DNA of 64,000 bases, taken from positions 336,001 to 400,000 of the forward strand of contig NZ_CP012916.1 of NCBI RefSeq assembly GCF_001315015.1, read 5' to 3'. Positions 1-8,388 of the stretch are shown here, piece by piece. Source of the DNA: Azospirillum brasilense (GTDB lineage: Bacteria; Pseudomonadota; Alphaproteobacteria; Azospirillales; Azospirillaceae). The notes under the pieces were generated by a model that made no database searches, was not told the origin of the DNA, and was given only the letters and a program-made list of their open reading frames with translations. Positions within the stretch are counted from its first letter, which is position 1. Every line of letters begins with the position of its first letter. The position numbers were made by a program, and so were the translations under genes.

Positions 1-147
1 CAGCAGGATCGCCACCCCGTTCGCTCCGCCCAGCCCCGGCAGCACGCCGATCAGGACGCCCAGCGTGATGCCGATGAACATGTAGGCGATGTTCATGGGA
101 TCGGCGAGCACGCCGAACCCGTGTATGAGTGACCCGAGCGCTTCCAA
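1..147 (-). CDS. tctA: TctA-family permease of a tripartite tricarboxylate transporter (N-terminus only)
   Basis: Only the first 49 codons are in the window; the gene runs off the left edge. Translation from a TTG at 147 gives a short amphipathic start and then a hydrophobic segment containing GVLIGVLPGLGGANG, the glycine-rich N-terminal signature of TctA large permease subunits (about 500 residues and 12 membrane spans in the family). The TTG start is chosen because GGGAGG lies five bases upstream and no ATG precedes the conserved segment. It follows tctC and tctB on the same strand, the usual C-B-A order, so it should form the main channel of this solute uptake system in the inner membrane. 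Confidence 0.88.
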   Translation of the reverse strand, partial: MEALGSLIHGFGVLADPMNIAYMFIGITLGVLIGVLPGLGGANGVAILL

Positions 148-335
148 GTTTCCCTCCCTTTCCGGCATCCGCGCCCGTTCCGTCTGGAAGCGTCGCGTCT
201 TGAGCGCGCAGGGCGGGGTTCGTCCCCGCCGCATGGGCTGGTTCGTCGCGGATGCCTGCCGCTGCTTCGGTGTGCGCGGCCGTTCCCGCGGCCGCCCCGG
301 CTTTTAAAAAACTGGACTGGTAAGAACTGGCTTCG

Positions 336-842
336 TCAGAACCCGAACATCGTCTCCACCGGCCCCTTGGGAAGCGGAACCAGGAACCAGATCTCGAACA
401 TCACGAAGAGGCCCGCGGGCACGAGGATGGCGACGGGCAGGATCGTCTTGAGCGGATATTTGCCGACCCAATGCATGAAGAAGGCGATGAACAGCACCGC
501 CGACAGATAGATGCCCAGGAAGGCGGTCAAGGCCACGAAGACGGCGCTGGGGACCAGCACCTGGAGAACCAGGGCGAGCTGGTGCTTCTCGACGAAGGCG
601 GTGCGTTCGCCGCTGTGGCGCCAGATGTTGACGGCCAGCGTGGCCAGACTGCTGACCAGCATGATCAGGCCGACATAGAAGGGGAAGTAGCCGGCCTTCG
701 GCCCGTCGGACCCCCAGCCGTTGCCGACGCGGACGCTGTCGGCCATCACCACGATGGCGACCAGGGCGAACAGCCCGGCGACGACGATCTCCATGGTCCG
801 GTTCGAGACGACCGGATCACTGTTCTGCGTTCCATGCTCCAT
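336..842 (-). CDS. tctB: TctB-family small permease subunit of tripartite tricarboxylate transporter
   Basis: 168 residues with four hydrophobic segments (roughly residues 18-38, 50-68, 95-125 and 130-155), the size and topology of TctB small membrane subunits. It presumably pairs with TctA and the binding protein TctC to import a carboxylated solute using an ion gradient. The ATG at 842 follows GGGAG at good spacing. It lies 83 bases downstream of tctC and 188 bases upstream of tctA, all on the minus strand. TctB sequences diverge strongly, so the assignment rests on topology, length and neighbours more than on motifs. The substrate cannot be read from the sequence. Confidence 0.85.
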   Translation of the reverse strand: MEHGTQNSDPVVSNRTMEIVVAGLFALVAIVVMADSVRVGNGWGSDGPKAGYFPFYVGLIMLVSSLATLAVNIWRHSGERTAFVEKHQLALVLQVLVPSAVFVALTAFLGIYLSAVLFIAFFMHWVGKYPLKTILPVAILVPAGLFVMFEIWFLVPLPKGPVETMFGF

Positions 843-925
843 GGCTCACTCCCACGAAAACCCGAAAGGTGGGGGAGGGCGCCCGGGGCGCGATGCCCCG
901 GGGGCCGCGCTTGGGACGAAAGGGG

Positions 926-1999
926 CTATTGCTTGGTGAAGCCCGCCTTGTCCATCAGGGTCTTGTGCTGGGTTTCCGCCGCGGTCAGCCAGGTCTTGAA
1001 CTCGTCACCGGTCTTGAAGCTGACGTTGAAGGCCCCCTTCGCCATGAAGTCCTTCCACTCCTCCGTCTCGCGGACCTTCTTGAAGAGGTCCACGTAGTAG
1101 GCGATCTGCTCCGGCGTGACGCCCGGCCCCATGAAGATGCCGCGCAGCATAGTGTATTCCACGTCCAGCCCGGATTCCTTGCAGGTCGGGATGGTGTTCC
1201 ACGACTTGCCGTCGGCCACCGGTTCCTTCAGCGGGATGCGCTCCTTGTCGAAGACGCACAAGGGCCGCAGCGCGCCGGCCCGCCATTGCGACACCGCCTC
1301 GATCGGGTTGTTGACGCTGGCGTTGATGTGGTTGCCGACGAGCTGCGCCGCCACGTCGCCGCCGCCCTTGTAGGGGACATAGGTGAAGGTGACCCCCGCC
1401 GACTGCTCGATGGCGGCGGTGATGATCTGGTCCTCCTGCTTGGAGCCGGTGCCGCCCATCTTGAAGCGGTTGGCGCCGCCCTCCTTGGCGGCCTCGACGA
1501 ACTCCTTGGGCGATTTCTGCGCGGCCTCGCTGTTCACCCACAGGACGAAGTTGTCCAGCGCCAGCATCGCCACCGGGGTCATGTCCTTCCAGGAGAAGGG
1601 AACGCCGGTCGCCAGGGGCGTGGTGAACAGGTTGGACAGGGTGATGATGATCTTGTGCGGGTTGCGGTTCGACGATTTGACGTCGAGGAAGCCTTCCGCA
1701 CCGGCGCCGCCCGACTTGTTGATGACGACGATGGGCTGGCCCATCAGGTTGTTCTTCTGAATGATGCCCTGGATCATCCGCGCCATCTGGTCGGCGCCGC
1801 CGCCGGTTCCCGCCGGGACGACGAATTCGACCGATTTGGTCGGCTCCCAGGCGGCCTGGGCGGCGTTTGGGATCAGCAGAAGGCCGAGCGCGCCGGCCAG
1901 GGCCGTTCCGCCGGCGAGCGTTCTTCTTGGCGTGTTTTTAAAAGCGAAGGAGTCAAAAGGGGTCTTCCGCGCGCAGCGCGGGCGCTGTACGTCCTTCAT
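926..1999 (-). CDS. tctC: Bug/TctC-family tripartite tricarboxylate transporter substrate-binding protein
   Basis: 357 residues. An N-terminal export signal (positive residues near 25-27, then a hydrophobic stretch ending in an AQA-like cleavage site near residue 48) is followed by a mature domain starting WEPTKSVEFVVPAGTGGGAD. That is the typical opening of Bug periplasmic receptors, whose first loop binds the substrate carboxylate. PYKGGGDV further on is the second conserved loop. The ATG at 1999 has GAAGGA eight bases upstream. As the promoter-proximal gene of tctCBA it should deliver substrate to the TctAB permease. The signal contains an RR pair but not a clear Tat motif. Ligand unknown; Bug proteins bind citrate, aromatic acids, amino acids and other carboxylates. 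Confidence 0.92.
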   Translation of the reverse strand: MKDVQRPRCARKTPFDSFAFKNTPRRTLAGGTALAGALGLLLIPNAAQAAWEPTKSVEFVVPAGTGGGADQMARMIQGIIQKNNLMGQPIVVINKSGGAGAEGFLDVKSSNRNPHKIIITLSNLFTTPLATGVPFSWKDMTPVAMLALDNFVLWVNSEAAQKSPKEFVEAAKEGGANRFKMGGTGSKQEDQIITAAIEQSAGVTFTYVPYKGGGDVAAQLVGNHINASVNNPIEAVSQWRAGALRPLCVFDKERIPLKEPVADGKSWNTIPTCKESGLDVEYTMLRGIFMGPGVTPEQIAYYVDLFKKVRETEEWKDFMAKGAFNVSFKTGDEFKTWLTAAETQHKTLMDKAGFTKQ

Positions 2000-2501
2000 G
2001 CCTCATTCCTTCCCTTTATGGGTGGCCGGGCTTCCGTCGGCACGGCTCATCATTTTTGGATTTTCTGGCGAGACGGATTGTTTGTTCAGTAAACTATCCG
2101 TGTGGCGTATGGTATGTGGCATCCCAGCTTTCTTCAACAGGAATGTCACAAGACGGCCGGCCCCAATCATTGGGTGCGGCGCAAGAATCCATCGGTAATC
2201 GGCGGCTAAATTCTTGTACTTCACAGCAAATTCAAGAAACTTCCAAAAGAGTTAGCCCTTTCGTGCTAGCGCTTAAATTCGGGGAACTACCCCTTTCGTT
2301 AGGGGAATTCCTGTGACGGATTTGGCGCATTTCAAAAACTAATTATCCTAAAATCGAACCATTTAAGGCCACACCGAGCTGGCTAGGCTCCGGTCCTGTC
2401 GAAAACGATTGAGCACACAGCAAGCGGGACGGCGCGATCCGCGCACATTCCCGCCCACCGCCACAAACGTGGCGCTGTAAAAAAGGAAAGAGTGAAAGAC
2501 C
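2000..2501. other. Divergent intergenic region, 502 bp, AT-richer than surroundings
   Basis: Non-coding gap between tctC (leftward) and the beta-helix exoprotein gene (rightward); it must hold both promoters. A short inverted element with CCCCT...AGGGG arms lies around 2288-2307. I see no convincing sigma-70 -35/-10 pair and no supported small gene. A 73-codon minus-strand frame here lacks a ribosome site and any recognisable protein. Confidence 0.6.
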
Positions 2502-4211
2502 ATGGAACATATGGCCATTGAGCTTGATCATCAGAACCACGCCGACACGACCGGTTTTGTCAGCGATTCTGGTGCCGATCCGTTTCAGGCTGTTGTCGAC
2601 AGCATCACCCCGGTGACCGCCGACAGCGCCGCGACGCCGGACTCAATTCTCCATCTCCAGGCACTCCAGACCACCGCGCAGCCTCTGGCGCTGGCCGACG
2701 CCACGGCGCTGGCCGCCACCGCCAAGATCGTCGTGAACGCCGCCGGCACGGCCGCGGGCGGCGTCTCGCCCCATTTCAAACTGCTGGTGGACGGCGCCGT
2801 GGTCGGCGAAGGCACCGCGGGCAGCGACGCCAAGGATTTCTCCTTCGACGCCAACGTGGCCGCCGATCAGGCGCACAAGGTTCAGATCCAGTACGACAAC
2901 GACGGCGCCGTCGATGGGCAGGACCGCAACCTGACGGTCAACGCCATCTCCATCAACGGCCACAAGGTCGCCCCGACCGATCCGTCCGTCACCTATGACA
3001 AGGGCGCGCTGGACGGCCAGGACGTCGTGCCGGGTCAGGCCAACATGTGGTGGAACGGCACGCTGGCCGTCGCCGCGCCGAAGGAGTTCTTCGCGACGAC
3101 CGCCGCGGCGGCCCCGGCCGCCCCCACGGCGCCGACCTCCGGCACGTCGGACTACCCGTCCACCCCGGCCTCGCAGATCTACTACGTCGATGCGACCAAC
3201 GGCAGCGACAGCAACTCCGGCCATGACGCGAACCAGGCCTGGAAGTCGCTGGACAAGGTGAACTCGACCAACTTCGCCGCCGGCTCGCTGGTCCTGTTCG
3301 AGCGTGGCGAGACCTGGCACGACAGCCTGCTGGCCTCCACTTCCGGCACCTCCGACAAGCCGATCGTCTACGGCGCCTACGGCACCGGCGCCAACCCGGT
3401 GATCGAGGCGGCCAGCGGCTCCAGCTACGCCGTCAGCCTGAACAACAAGGACAACATCACCTTCGACAGCCTGACCATGAAGGGTTCGGGCGACGCCGGC
3501 CTGCTGCTCAACGGCGGCGCCGACAACGTGAAGGTCACCAACTCGCAGATCATCGACAACCACGGCTCGGGCGTCGTCATCAGCGGCACCTCGCACGGGC
3601 TGCGGATCGACCATTCCACCATCGACGGCAACGGCGCCTACGGCATCGTGCATTACTCCGCCGACAACGCCGACCAGTATTTCACCAACAACACCATCAG
3701 CGACAACGGCTGGCGGACCGACGGCGTGTATTCGGGCTGGAACGGCCGCATCCTGAGCGGCGAGATCGCCGACAACACGATCTTCAACAACGGCGCCGGC
3801 GGTGGCGACGGCCGGTCGCACGGGCTGTACCACGACCACAGCCAGGCCAACAGCACGCTGAAGATCCACGGCAACACGATCTACGACAACCCGCGCGGCG
3901 CCGGCATCCTCGCCAAGTCGAGCACCGAGATCTACGACAACACGATCTACGGCAACGCCAACGTCGGCATCTCGGTCGGCCAGAACCAGGGCACCAGCGT
4001 TACCTACAAGATCCACGGCAACGAGATCTTCAACAACAACGGCGGCATCATGGAGCACCTGAAGGGCGCCGGGTCGATCACGCTCGACGTGCAGGACAAC
4101 ATCTTCAACAACAACAACGGCCGTTCCGCGGTGTCCATCGCCGACAACATCAGCCAGAACGTCGTCAACAACACCATCTCCTCGGTCTCCAAGGCCAGCC
4201 CGACCGCGTAA
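2502..4211 (+). CDS. Secreted CBM60-like plus right-handed beta-helix protein (putative polysaccharide-active exoprotein)
   Basis: 569 residues without an N-terminal signal peptide. Residues about 75-190 resemble calcium-dependent xylan-binding modules (CBM60/PF16841), including a YDNDG...DRNLTVNAISING-type strand. A proline/alanine linker (191-222) leads to a right-handed parallel beta-helix (225-569) made of repeated N-N-T-I/D-N-x-I-x-N-N coils, the fold of pectate lyases and alginate epimerases. ATG at 2502 follows AAGGAAAG; an in-frame ATG at 2511 is an alternative. Lack of a signal peptide plus a type I secretion pair at 18-21 kb suggests export like the PrsDE-dependent glycanases of rhizobia (inference). 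Catalytic residues cannot be assigned, so it may cut, modify or only bind polysaccharide. Confidence 0.82.
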   Translation: MEHMAIELDHQNHADTTGFVSDSGADPFQAVVDSITPVTADSAATPDSILHLQALQTTAQPLALADATALAATAKIVVNAAGTAAGGVSPHFKLLVDGAVVGEGTAGSDAKDFSFDANVAADQAHKVQIQYDNDGAVDGQDRNLTVNAISINGHKVAPTDPSVTYDKGALDGQDVVPGQANMWWNGTLAVAAPKEFFATTAAAAPAAPTAPTSGTSDYPSTPASQIYYVDATNGSDSNSGHDANQAWKSLDKVNSTNFAAGSLVLFERGETWHDSLLASTSGTSDKPIVYGAYGTGANPVIEAASGSSYAVSLNNKDNITFDSLTMKGSGDAGLLLNGGADNVKVTNSQIIDNHGSGVVISGTSHGLRIDHSTIDGNGAYGIVHYSADNADQYFTNNTISDNGWRTDGVYSGWNGRILSGEIADNTIFNNGAGGGDGRSHGLYHDHSQANSTLKIHGNTIYDNPRGAGILAKSSTEIYDNTIYGNANVGISVGQNQGTSVTYKIHGNEIFNNNGGIMEHLKGAGSITLDVQDNIFNNNNGRSAVSIADNISQNVVNNTISSVSKASPTA

Positions 4212-4247
4212 GGGCGGGTTCCCTCTCCAACCTTTCGGCGACGACCG

Positions 4248-4272
4248 CGCCCGGCCATTCCTTGGCCGGGCG
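4248..4272. terminator. GC-rich hairpin after the beta-helix gene
   Basis: Perfect 10-bp stem (CGCCCGGCCA pairing with TGGCCGGGCG) with a 5-base loop, 36 bases after the stop of the beta-helix gene and beyond the end of the convergent minus-strand gene. No T tract follows on either strand, so this is an intrinsic-type hairpin by position only. Confidence 0.55.
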
Positions 4273-4385
4273 TCGGTGCGTTCGGATGCCGGCGATCACC
4301 AATGCAGGAAGACGCCGACATCGCCCGGCATGCCGCCGGGATAGCTCAGAATCTGGGCGCGCAGCTTGTAGTCGGTCGGGCGCAG

Positions 4386-4766
4386 TTACCGGTCGTAATT
4401 GTCGTAGACCTCCCGCGCGAAGCCGGTGAGGCTGTCCGGCCAATCGGGCTCGAAATTGTTGATCGCCCGGCCGCCATCGCTGCAGTAGCTGCTGGGAAAA
4501 CGCACGATCTCGATTTCGGTCTCCCCGCGTTCCGCCGCCGTGCGCACGGCGCGGGTGAAGCGCTCCTTGGCGTCGGGGCGGATGTGCTGGTGCATGAAGG
4601 CTTCGTGGATCGCGGTCTGCTCTTCCTGCTTCTTCTTCGCGAGATCCTGCGCCTCTTTCAGGCGCGCCTTCTCCTGCACTTCGGTGATCGCGTGGAGATC
4701 CCTGTGCGTGATGAGGTCGCCACCAAGCGGGGAGGTCGGAGGGGTGACAGGACCATCTGCGGGCAT
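4386..4766 (-). CDS. Conserved-looking hypothetical protein, C-terminus apparently truncated by an in-frame stop
   Basis: 126 residues from ATG 4766 (GGGAGG eight bases upstream) to TAA at 4386-4388. Not recognised. It is hydrophilic, with a lysine/glutamine-rich helical segment (about 30-55) and an ordered second half ending in VYDNYDR. Directly after the TAA the same frame stays open for 29 more codons (to TGA at 4296-4298) and reads as protein: RPTDYKLRAQILSYPGGMPG followed by DVGVFLHW. The composition and continuity suggest the ancestral protein was about 156 residues and that one base change (for example GAA to TAA) ended it early, unless this is a sequencing error. Stands alone between two convergent/unrelated genes. 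No function proposed. Confidence 0.6.
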   Translation of the reverse strand: MPADGPVTPPTSPLGGDLITHRDLHAITEVQEKARLKEAQDLAKKKQEEQTAIHEAFMHQHIRPDAKERFTRAVRTAAERGETEIEIVRFPSSYCSDGGRAINNFEPDWPDSLTGFAREVYDNYDR

Positions 4767-4904
4767 GTCGCATGCCTCCCGGTAGAAGGCCGCTGGCCTT
4801 GTCGGTTCGGAATGCGGTTCGTTTCAGGGACGTCCTGAACGCCGCATCGCGTCGCGCAGGGTGGCACGCGGAGCGGCGGCGCGTCCACCACCGGCGCACG
4901 GCAA

Positions 4905-4930
4905 AGCCGCCGCCGGGGTCGGCGGCGGCT
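4905..4930 (-). terminator. GC-rich hairpin downstream of the membrane-anchored coiled-coil gene
   Basis: Ten-base-pair perfect stem (AGCCGCCGCC with GGCGGCGGCT) and 6-base loop, about 57 bases past the stop of the minus-strand gene ending at 4987. No T tract. Confidence 0.5.
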
Positions 4931-4986
4931 GAAGCGCCTGGGGATGATGAAACGGAGTCTTGGAGCGGGAGCCGGGAGGGCGGCCG

Positions 4987-5757
4987 TTATCCGAAGATCG
5001 CCAGCCCGATCACCGTCGCGGCGAAGGCGCCCACGGCCGAGGCCAGGGCGGCGATGATGGTGGGGGCGTGCGACTTGGCCGACTTCACCTTCAGCGCATC
5101 GTCGAAGCCGCGCAGCGTCGTGTCCATGCGGACAAGGAAGACCTCCAGCCCGGCCACCCGTTCCTGAAGGCCGTGGAGCGCGTCCGACAGGGCGGCCTGC
5201 TGCGCCGCGGCGGCGCCGGCTCCGGCCTGGCCGGCGGCGATGCGCTCCTGCGTCTCGCGCAGCAGCCGGGCGATGCCCTGCTGGCCGGCGGCGATCTGCT
5301 GGTGGTCGCGGCGGGCGGCGTCCAGCCCGGCGCCGATGCGCACCAGATGCGGGGCGAGGGTGCGCTCCAGCAGCTTCTCCTCGGCGCTCGGCTGGGCGAA
5401 GGTGGCGATGGTGCCGGTGCTCGGGGCGGCGGCCACGGCGACGACGCGCGTGGGGTCGAGCCCAGCCGGAATTTCAAGGTCAGCCTCGAAGGCGTGGTGC
5501 CCGTCGCCGAAGTTGCCGCCCACGAGATCCTCGCGCGGGCGATCGGCCAGCGCACGCCCCAGGACCACGCTGCGGCCGTCCGGCATCTCGGCGCGGAACT
5601 CCACCGTCAGGCGGTCGGTGGGGTAGGAGCGGTCCCAGGCCCAGCCGTAGATCCGTCCGGCCTGGACAGCGTCCACCCGACCTTCGATGACGGACGCCGC
5701 AGGCTCCGCCGCGACGGGGGTGGAGGACAGGGTGTCGGGCGTGGCGACGTCGGGCAT
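4987..5757 (-). CDS. C-tail-anchored membrane protein with an N-terminal GWAxD beta domain and coiled coil
   Basis: 256 residues from ATG 5757 (a GTG at 5766 is possible). Residues about 25-120 form a domain beginning IEGRVDAVQAGRIYGWAWD, a module that recurs beside glycosyltransferases in this type of genome. A glutamine/alanine-rich helical stretch (about 125-210) is probably a coiled coil, and a single hydrophobic segment (about 232-254) at the very C-terminus suggests tail anchoring. Two glycosyltransferase-like proteins of the cluster (9734-11896 and 14023-16374) contain a similar GLFxAGWxxDP module, so this protein may be a scaffold or carbohydrate-recognition partner for the same glycan (inference). 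No catalytic motif is visible. Confidence 0.65.
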   Translation of the reverse strand: MPDVATPDTLSSTPVAAEPAASVIEGRVDAVQAGRIYGWAWDRSYPTDRLTVEFRAEMPDGRSVVLGRALADRPREDLVGGNFGDGHHAFEADLEIPAGLDPTRVVAVAAAPSTGTIATFAQPSAEEKLLERTLAPHLVRIGAGLDAARRDHQQIAAGQQGIARLLRETQERIAAGQAGAGAAAAQQAALSDALHGLQERVAGLEVFLVRMDTTLRGFDDALKVKSAKSHAPTIIAALASAVGAFAATVIGLAIFG

Positions 5758-5796
5758 GGCGGGCACTCGCGAGTAAGCGGAGGAAGGAACGGGAAC

Positions 5797-5838
5797 GGGG
5801 CGCCGGTCCCGGAGAATACTCCCCGTGACCGGCGCCCC
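5797..5838 (-). terminator. Strong inverted repeat terminating the glycan cluster
   Basis: Twelve-base-pair perfect stem (GGGGCGCCGGTC with GACCGGCGCCCC) around an 18-base loop that itself can form a small GGAG/CTCC hairpin. It starts 19 bases after the stop of the pyruvyl transferase gene, consistent with transcription ending here. No T tract. Confidence 0.6.
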
Positions 5839-5856
5839 TCATTGCGGCAGCCGCCG

Positions 5857-7044
5857 TCAGGCCGCCTTGCGCTGCGGGGTCTTGCGCGCGGTCGGGCTGG
5901 GCATGCGGTGCGGGATGTAGTTCTCGTCCAGGAACTCCCGCATGTCGCGGTAGCGCTGGTAGAAAGTGCGGTTGAACTTCTCGAACAGGCTCTGGTCCCA
6001 GTATTCCTCCAGGACGAAGGGCTTGTCGGAATAGACGTCATAGCAGGGGATCGCGAAGGTCTCCGCGAATTCCGCCGTGCGGCTGTCGTAGCTGAAATAG
6101 ACCGACGGCGTGCCGTTCGACAGCGCCATCAGGTTGCCGTGCAGGCGGTAGCCCAGCACAAGGTCCTTCGAGCGTACGATGTTCTCATAGTCGGCGACGA
6201 CGTCCGAGTACCACAGGCGCGAGCGGTACAGCTCGTCCAGTTCCTCGTCGAAATACCAGCTCTTCAGCCAGTTGTTGTTGTGCAGCTCGTCCCAGGCCTC
6301 GGCCTTCTGCTCGTCGGTGCCCCAGAGCAGCTTCTTCTCCTCGACCTCGCCCTGCATCATCAGGACCGTGTCGAAGCGGCGGCTCATGTCCTTGACGAAG
6401 TCGCGGTGGCGGGTGAGGTAGGTCTTCACGTCCGGCGAATAGTGGCTGGACACCTCGCGGCGCATGGTGATGCCGACGTTGCGCACGCTGTCCAGGGAGG
6501 GCAGGTCAATGCGCAGCTCCGGATCGCGGTTGCGGAAGGCGGTCGGGCAGCCGACGATGCGCACGTTCTTGATGCCGAGGTCCCACAGCACTTCGGCGGT
6601 GTAGGTGCCGCGCACGCCCAGCGTCGTGGACTTGTCGGCGAACATCTGCCAGATGCGCTTGCTCTCGTCCGACAGGGTCAGCTTGCCGGTGGCCGGGGCC
6701 TGGGCGCCGACGCCGAAGGCGATGACCGGGATGCGCAGCTTGGACAGCACCTGCTCGGTGCCCTCCGGCCAGGTCATGTGGTCGTGGATGTAGTTCGACC
6801 CGCGCAGGAAGACGTAATCGTATTCGGCGTTGGCCCGGTCCACCACCTCCTGCTTGAACTCGCGGATCTCCACCACGTCGAGACGGTCGAAGGTCAGCAG
6901 CTTCAGCGAGGAATCGTAGACGAAGGCGTCGCCGATGTTGTGGTAATGATTGATGCTACGCTGAATGTTCTGGTAGCTGTACCACCGCACGCAGTCATGG
7001 TCATAGACTTCGCCGGAGGGAATCATGACTAGGATGTTAGCCAA
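5857..7044 (-). CDS. Polysaccharide pyruvyl transferase family protein
   Basis: 395 residues with the plan of PF04230. An N-terminal half holds YDYVFLRGSNYIHD and a GVGAQAP loop; a C-terminal half holds LVLGYRLHGNLMALSNGTPS, the RxHxxxxA/L-x-x-x-G-P signature in which Arg/His contact the donor. Family members move pyruvate from phosphoenolpyruvate to sugar hydroxyls, though many paralogues act on other donors. The start is TTG at 7044 (AGGAG seven bases upstream); no ATG fits. It is the last gene of the minus-strand glycan cluster and is followed by a strong hairpin. Predicted cytoplasmic, decorating a surface polysaccharide or glycoprotein glycan. The exact acceptor cannot be told. Confidence 0.85.
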   Translation of the reverse strand: MANILVMIPSGEVYDHDCVRWYSYQNIQRSINHYHNIGDAFVYDSSLKLLTFDRLDVVEIREFKQEVVDRANAEYDYVFLRGSNYIHDHMTWPEGTEQVLSKLRIPVIAFGVGAQAPATGKLTLSDESKRIWQMFADKSTTLGVRGTYTAEVLWDLGIKNVRIVGCPTAFRNRDPELRIDLPSLDSVRNVGITMRREVSSHYSPDVKTYLTRHRDFVKDMSRRFDTVLMMQGEVEEKKLLWGTDEQKAEAWDELHNNNWLKSWYFDEELDELYRSRLWYSDVVADYENIVRSKDLVLGYRLHGNLMALSNGTPSVYFSYDSRTAEFAETFAIPCYDVYSDKPFVLEEYWDQSLFEKFNRTFYQRYRDMREFLDENYIPHRMPSPTARKTPQRKAA

Positions 7045-7107
7045 TTTAATTCTCCTGGGGTCGGGGTGGTGGAGGGTTGCAAGGTTCGGGCTTTGTCTTG
7101 ATGAATT

Positions 7108-8388
7108 CTAGCCGCTTTGGGACGGCTCAACCCGGATCATTATTCGGACCAGATCGCGATCCCTGGTCGGCTTGCAGTTTTTCTGGGCAAGCCGGGTCAG
7201 GTAGAGCCAGGCGTTTCCATCCGTGTCCTCGAAATTCCGGCTTCTGGCGTCCGGATCGAGAATGGCCGGGTAGTAGAAGGTCTCGTCCACGGCGCAATTC
7301 TTGTCGGTGAGCAGCGGTGCCGCCCAGGCGAGGCGGGGGGCTGACCAGCCGATCAGGTCGGCGGAGGTCGACACCCACACGCCGGACACCGGCTCCGCGC
7401 CTTTGCGTTCCGCCCGCCGCCCGGCCATCACCGCGACGTAGAGGCCGCTCGGCGCGTGGCGGACGAGGCTGGTGACGGTGAAGGGCAGGCGGTCGGGCGG
7501 CAGCGGCGCGCAGACCGACGCCCCGGGATCGGCCTCACCCTCGGTGTAGGGGTCGCGGAAGCGGACGGTGAAGTCCCGCCCGTCCCAGGCCCGCCAGGAG
7601 GCCGGATCGGCGAGGTCGCGGGTGCGCATCAGGCAGACGCCGCGCTTCTGTGCGCCGATGCCCTCGGCGAAGGCCATGGCGTAATACCAGCCGTCGCGCT
7701 CGACGATGTTGCTCGGCGCGAACAGCCCGGCCCGCTTCCCCAGATCGCCGCGGAAGCGGTAGGGCACCCCGGCGACGTAGCGCGCCGGCCCGAAACTCTG
7801 CCCGCCGTCATGCGAGACGGTGAGGGTCAGCGCGTTCCACCAGCAGGCCATGTAGTCGCCGGTGGGGCAGAGGTCGCGGCGCTTGTGGCCGTGGTATTCG
7901 TTGTGGATCAGCCCGTAGACGGTCGTCCCATCCAACGTGTAGGGCGAGGTCAACCAGCCCATGTCGTCGAAGCGCGCGGGGTCGTCGCGCTTGGCCGACT
8001 GGAAGACGATGCGGCAGGCGTGGTGCAGCTCGTTCAGCGACGGGCCGCTGAGGATGCGGGCGCGGGTGTGCGCGGCGAGCAGCCGGACGCTGCCGTCCGC
8101 CGCCTTCCAGGCGCGCGCCGGGGCGTCCGGCACGTCCCAGTCTTCGCAGGCCTGGGTGCGGTGGTCGTAGACGGTCTCCAGCGCCGCGCCAGCCGGGACG
8201 CTGACGCGGAGGTCGGCGGCGTGGGCCGGGGTGGCGAGGAGCGTACAGGCCATGAGGGCGTATTGCCCCCACCCTCCCCACTTCGTGGGTCCCCTCCCTC
8301 CCCCGCTCCGCAGGGGAGGGCCTTTAATCCCCTCCCCTGCGGAGCGGGGGAGGGTTAGGGTGGGGGCCCGTCTCCCGAACATTCCCAT
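7108..8388 (-). CDS. Exported beta-propeller-like protein (glycosidase/sialidase-like fold); palindromic repeat inside its signal peptide
   Basis: 426 residues if started at ATG 8388, which overlaps the stop of the upstream GT4 gene (TGATG). Residues 1-7 (MGMFGRR) and 43-57 (YALMACTLLATPAHA) look like one ordinary signal peptide split by 35 residues encoded by the GC-rich palindromic repeat at 8266-8368. A start at 8253 (MACTLLATPAHA...) after the repeat is the alternative but would give a signal that is too short. The mature part has an Asp-box (SHDGGQSF) and repeated strand pairs such as VSTSADLIGWSAP, typical of five- or six-bladed propellers in GH43/GH32/sialidase-like proteins. Probably periplasmic or extracellular, acting on the glycan made by the neighbours; no catalytic triad is assigned. 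Confidence 0.7.
   Translation of the reverse strand: MGMFGRRAPTLTLPRSAGEGIKGPPLRSGGGRGPTKWGGWGQYALMACTLLATPAHAADLRVSVPAGAALETVYDHRTQACEDWDVPDAPARAWKAADGSVRLLAAHTRARILSGPSLNELHHACRIVFQSAKRDDPARFDDMGWLTSPYTLDGTTVYGLIHNEYHGHKRRDLCPTGDYMACWWNALTLTVSHDGGQSFGPARYVAGVPYRFRGDLGKRAGLFAPSNIVERDGWYYAMAFAEGIGAQKRGVCLMRTRDLADPASWRAWDGRDFTVRFRDPYTEGEADPGASVCAPLPPDRLPFTVTSLVRHAPSGLYVAVMAGRRAERKGAEPVSGVWVSTSADLIGWSAPRLAWAAPLLTDKNCAVDETFYYPAILDPDARSRNFEDTDGNAWLYLTRLAQKNCKPTRDRDLVRIMIRVEPSQSG
8266..8368. repeat. Palindromic GC-rich repeat element, copy 1 (within a coding region)
   Basis: Ends in inverted CCCCCACCCT / AGGGTGGGGG and contains nested arms around CCGCTCCGCAGGGGAGGG. The same end and internal blocks recur at 24705-24779. 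Dispersed intergenic palindromes of this sort (REP/RAYT-like) are common in high-GC proteobacteria. Here it is translated in frame as part of the 7108-8388 gene. Confidence 0.8.

Noticed and set aside
2003..2224. 73-codon minus-strand frame in the tctC upstream gap
   Set aside because: No ribosome site, no recognisable protein, lies where a promoter region is expected.
4165..4899. 244-codon minus-strand frame overlapping the truncated hypothetical gene
   Set aside because: It is a different frame with Arg/Ala/Pro-rich composition; the frame starting at 4766 has the ribosome site and protein-like sequence.
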